Positions 61,102-64,000 of a stretch of 64,000 nt of DNA are shown one piece after another. Origin of the DNA: Flavobacterium psychrotrophum. GTDB taxonomy: Bacteria > Bacteroidota > Bacteroidia > Flavobacteriales > Flavobacteriaceae. A program made the position numbers and the translations under genes. The stretch's first letter is position 1, and each line of letters begins with the position of its first letter. The notes under the pieces were generated by a model that did not search any database, was not told where the DNA came from, and worked only from the letters and a program-made list of their open reading frames with translations. The stretch spans positions 2,046,001-2,110,000 of the forward strand of contig NZ_CP031557.1 in NCBI RefSeq assembly GCF_003403075.1. The letters are read 5' to 3'.

Positions 61102-61731
61102 TTACCAGTATTTTTGGTTCGCCGGGCCGTAAAGCTCCAGTACGCGCTGGGTATCGTTTTGTTTCCTCGCCCTGACAAAACTTACCGAAATATTCTTTTT
61201 GGTATAGTAGCGTACCAGGTTATAGTAATGCAGTACTTCCGCATGTACGCGCTCAATGATGTCCATACGTTCCTTATCGCTGAGCGACAGGCTCGAAGCC
61301 GTGATGATCTGGCTCAGGTCGCCCAACAGCCCGGTGGTCTCATTCAGCAGCTTGGAGTAACCAAAGGCAATGGCGCTCAGTTCCTGCGGGCTAAAGTTTG
61401 GGTCGTTCATCATCAGGCCAAACCCGGTTACATACAGGTCGGAGATATCCCCGACCAACAGCACCGTTTGCTGTACACGTCGTGCGTCCTGTACCAGGTT
61501 ATTGACCGATTTCAGGGCATCGTAATATTCCTTGCCCTGCTCGAAGACTTTCTTGACCTCTTTAAAACTATCGAGGGTATTGCTGGCCGTCGCGGATGTT
61601 TCAATGATCTGGTTGGCGGTATTGATAATGCCCTGCGCGTAACTACCCGGGTCACTCACGACCCATTGCGCCCTTGCCGGTGTAGCAGCCAGTAGTAGTA
61701 CTGCCAGCACCGTGTAAATGATTCTTTTCAT
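61102..61731 (-). CDS. traI: Conjugative transfer protein TraI (DUF4141)
   Basis: 209 residues with a signal peptide (MKRIIYTVLAVLLLAATPARA) and the DUF4141 body, WVVSDPGSYAQGIINTANQIIETSATASNTLDSFKEVKKVFEQG. It is periplasmic and helical, in the place of VirB5-like proteins. 24 bases follow the traG stop. Confidence 0.92.
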   Translation of the reverse strand: MKRIIYTVLAVLLLAATPARAQWVVSDPGSYAQGIINTANQIIETSATASNTLDSFKEVKKVFEQGKEYYDALKSVNNLVQDARRVQQTVLLVGDISDLYVTGFGLMMNDPNFSPQELSAIAFGYSKLLNETTGLLGDLSQIITASSLSLSDKERMDIIERVHAEVLHYYNLVRYYTKKNISVSFVRARKQNDTQRVLELYGPANQKYW

Positions 61732-61755
61732 GGTTTTAATTTTAATTGTTATTAT

Positions 61756-64000
61756 TTATTCCTCGCGGCGCCTTGCCGCGATACGCCGGATGGCGAGTTC
61801 TACATTGCCCCCAAGCTGGCTGGCCAGCTCCATGACTTCCATTTTCTCACTTTCTTCCGTAGTGTAGGCCAGGTACTCCTCCAGGCTGACCTCTGTAGCA
61901 TAGACTGCCGACTGGATGCCGCCAAGGCCGATCCACACTTCTTTGTACAATCGGGATGGGTCATTGTTCATGTTGATGGAAAGTACCTGTGCTTTTTCCT
62001 TGTCCGTTAGCCCCAGCATCGCCTGGATATCATCAAATTTGTTCATGTACTTGCGCTGGTCCAAAAGGATCTTGCAATCCGAATTATTGATGATGCTTTC
62101 CTTCACAATGGGCGACTGGATGATATCATCTACCTCCTGGGTCACCACGATGGCCTCACCAAAGAATTTCCTGACGGTCTTGAACAGGTATTTGATGTAA
62201 TCCGCCATGCCTTCCTTGGCAATCGCTTTCCAGGCTTCCTCAATAAGGATCAGCTTGCGCTGCCCTTTGAGCCTGCGCATCTTGTTGATGAACACTTCCA
62301 TGATGATGATGGTCACGATCGGAAAGAGGATTTTATGGTCTTTAATCGCATCGATCTCAAAAACGATAAACCGCTTGTTGAGCAAATCCAGTCGTTTGTC
62401 GGAATTGAGCAGGTAGTCGTATTCGCCACCCTTGTAATAGGGCTCCAGTACATTCAGGAAGTTCGCAAGGTCAAAGTCTTTCTCCCTGACCTTTTTATCT
62501 TCCAGTACCTTGCGGTAATCTCCCTGCACATAGTCGTAAAACCCATTGAATGATGGCAGCACCCCTCCCCTAACCTGCTCAATATACCCGCTTACCGCAT
62601 TGGAGAGCGCCACCTCCTCCGCCCGGGTCGGCGGCTCGTCATCCCGTTTCCACAGCGTCAGCACCAGCGTCTTGACGCTTTCCCTTTTCTCAATATCAAA
62701 GACACCATCGTCCGTGTAGAAAGGATTAAAAGCGATGGGATTACTTTCGGTATACGTAAAATACACGCCGTCTTCGCCTTTGGTCTTCCCGTGGATGAGT
62801 TCACACAATCCCTGGTAGCTGTTACCGGTATCCACAAGCAATACATGCGCGCCCTGTTCATAGTACTGGCGTACCATATGGTTGGTAAAGAACGACTTCC
62901 CGCTGCCTGAAGGGCCTAAGATGAATTTGTTACGGTTCGTGATGACCCCGCGTTTCATCGGCAGGTCAGAGATATCCAGATGAATGGGATTGCCCGTCAG
63001 GCGGTCGGCCATCTTTAGGCCAAAGGGCGATGGCGAATCCCTGTAGTTGGTTTCCTGGCTGAAGAAGCACAATGCCGGTTCGATGAAGGTGTAGAAGCTC
63101 TCCTCACTGGGGAAGTCACCGCCATTACCGGGGATTCCCGCCCAGTACAGGGTGGCCACATCCGTCGTATTATGTCTGGGCTTGCATTCCATTAAGGCCA
63201 GTGCACTTCCCGTATCGTTCTTCAGCTGCTTAAGTTCTGCCGGGTCGTCCGACCAGGCAACCACATTGAAATGCGCGCGGATGGAAGACTGCCCAAACGA
63301 GTGCGCTTCGTTCAAATACCGCTCAATCCATTCCTTATTGATCTGGTTGCTGCGGCTGTAACGTGCCAGCGAATGCATGTTCTTTGCTGACTTCTCAAAT
63401 TTCCGGAGGTTGTCATCGCTGTTGTCCAGGAACAGGTACTGGTTGTAGATGTGGTTGCAGCTGAGCAGCAATCCCACCGGTGCGGCAAAAGAGAGCCTGC
63501 ATTCGCTGCGGTCGGTAGAGAGTTTTTCATAGCGGGTGTCGGCGGACACGGTTGCCGGTAGGTCATCGGTATCAGATAGTGTATGCAGGCACAGCCTTTT
63601 GTTCCCGATACGTACTTCTTCGCTACCAAGCGCGATATCCTGCAGTGGCTCATCATCGTTTGTCGACAAGGTCAGGTATTGTTCTAACAGCCCCTGCTTT
63701 TCATCCGTACCTACAATGTCCTCTTCGGTGAGGCGTACCATTTTGAGCAACCCGGAATCGTTCACAATACGCTCAAACTGGGCAACGGCTTCCATAAACT
63801 GGTGCACCGCTTCCTTGTCCCTCGATTCTTTCGGGATAAGCTTGCCACGGCAAAGCGACGAGAAGTTGCTCTGCATGCGCATGCGCTCCTTCGTCGTCTT
63901 GGTCAGGAAGAGGTAGCAGTAATGGTTCAGGAACGGGCGTTCGTTAAAATGCTGCTTGTAGGACTTGCCTAAAAAGCTCAGGCCTTCTTCGGTCAGGACG
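61756..64000 (-). CDS. traG: Conjugation ATPase TraG, N-terminal end outside the window
   Basis: VirB4-type ATPase of the transfer machine. The frame is open to the right edge (last full codon at 63999-63997), with VLTEEGLSFLGKSYKQHFNERPFLNHYCYLFLTKTTKERM as the first visible residues, so the ATG at 63882 is internal. It includes KFILGPSGSGKSFFTNHMVRQ (Walker A), KLILIEEAWKAIAKEG (Walker B) and VVTQEVDDIIQSPIVKESIINNSDCKILLDQ, and ends LAIRRIAARRREE. The visible part is 748 residues. It energises transfer-pilus assembly and substrate passage. Confidence 0.95.
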   Translation of the reverse strand, partial: VLTEEGLSFLGKSYKQHFNERPFLNHYCYLFLTKTTKERMRMQSNFSSLCRGKLIPKESRDKEAVHQFMEAVAQFERIVNDSGLLKMVRLTEEDIVGTDEKQGLLEQYLTLSTNDDEPLQDIALGSEEVRIGNKRLCLHTLSDTDDLPATVSADTRYEKLSTDRSECRLSFAAPVGLLLSCNHIYNQYLFLDNSDDNLRKFEKSAKNMHSLARYSRSNQINKEWIERYLNEAHSFGQSSIRAHFNVVAWSDDPAELKQLKNDTGSALALMECKPRHNTTDVATLYWAGIPGNGGDFPSEESFYTFIEPALCFFSQETNYRDSPSPFGLKMADRLTGNPIHLDISDLPMKRGVITNRNKFILGPSGSGKSFFTNHMVRQYYEQGAHVLLVDTGNSYQGLCELIHGKTKGEDGVYFTYTESNPIAFNPFYTDDGVFDIEKRESVKTLVLTLWKRDDEPPTRAEEVALSNAVSGYIEQVRGGVLPSFNGFYDYVQGDYRKVLEDKKVREKDFDLANFLNVLEPYYKGGEYDYLLNSDKRLDLLNKRFIVFEIDAIKDHKILFPIVTIIIMEVFINKMRRLKGQRKLILIEEAWKAIAKEGMADYIKYLFKTVRKFFGEAIVVTQEVDDIIQSPIVKESIINNSDCKILLDQRKYMNKFDDIQAMLGLTDKEKAQVLSINMNNDPSRLYKEVWIGLGGIQSAVYATEVSLEEYLAYTTEESEKMEVMELASQLGGNVELAIRRIAARRREE

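Noticed and set aside
1..64000. CRISPR arrays, complete insertion sequences, intact tRNA or rRNA genes
   Set aside because: No regular repeat-spacer pattern, no intact transposase, and only a tRNA 3' fragment at 56313-56336 were seen.

Overview
The window looks like Bacteroidota DNA (Flavobacteriia or Sphingobacteriia; genus not resolved). The signs are TAnnTTTG -7 promoter elements, TraG-to-TraN conjugation genes of the CTnDOT type, the PRTRC/DUF932/SSB module, DUF6428 in an ars operon, DUF2652, and split YeeE/YedE genes. Nearly all of it reads as accessory DNA: detoxification, efflux and redox genes, paralogous regulators, element modules, and several broken genes around junctions. Base composition is mosaic: the PRTRC and tra modules are clearly richer in G+C than the stretches at 19.7-20.4 kb and 49.1-56.9 kb.

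Layout. 1-9.4 kb (minus strand): an RND permease with a His-rich loop and its TolC-like partner, a PAS histidine kinase, a ClC/CBS channel or exchanger, and two 128-residue paralogous exported proteins of unknown function. 9.5-13.4 kb (plus): arsR, DUF6428, acr3, two tandem metallophosphoesterases and gcvH. 13.5-17.5 kb (plus): a sulfur-handling cluster of split YeeE/YedE transporter, Crp/FNR regulator, TauE/SafE exporter and a persulfide-dioxygenase-like MBL-rhodanese fusion; three GTAAC-N4-GTTAC boxes suggest one regulon. 17.6-19.7 kb: remnants of a methyltransferase, an MFS transporter and a tyrosine recombinase N-terminus. 20.3-36.4 kb (mostly plus): GyrI-like protein, SDR, TetR and AraC regulators, a complete AcrA-AcrB-OprM type pump, more SDRs, a DUF2652 protein, hydrolase, peroxiredoxin, Crp and SnoaL proteins. 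36.4-42.3 kb (minus): an aldehyde dehydrogenase and a saccharopine-dehydrogenase-like gene, each with a single-base frameshift, a MazG-like protein, two SDRs, a SnoaL protein and a TetR; the SDR/TetR pair duplicates the one at 21-22.7 kb.

43.5-48.9 kb (plus) holds ssb, DUF932 and PRTRC genes E, C, F, B and ThiF. Read by domain, these encode a ubiquitin-like protein ending in glycine, an E2-like protein and an E1-like protein: a compact bacterial ubiquitin-like conjugation module on a mobile element. 49.1-56.1 kb is A+T-rich and decayed (response-regulator, FabH and PfkB pseudogenes) but keeps one intact response regulator and a large PAS histidine kinase. At 56.3 kb a tRNA 3' end with its hairpin terminator survives without the tRNA body, which looks like an attachment-site scar. 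Beyond it, a conjugative transfer operon (traG to traN, minus strand) runs off the right edge.

Starts were chosen by domain boundaries and gene spacing. No database searches were possible; family names are from recognition of the translated sequence.
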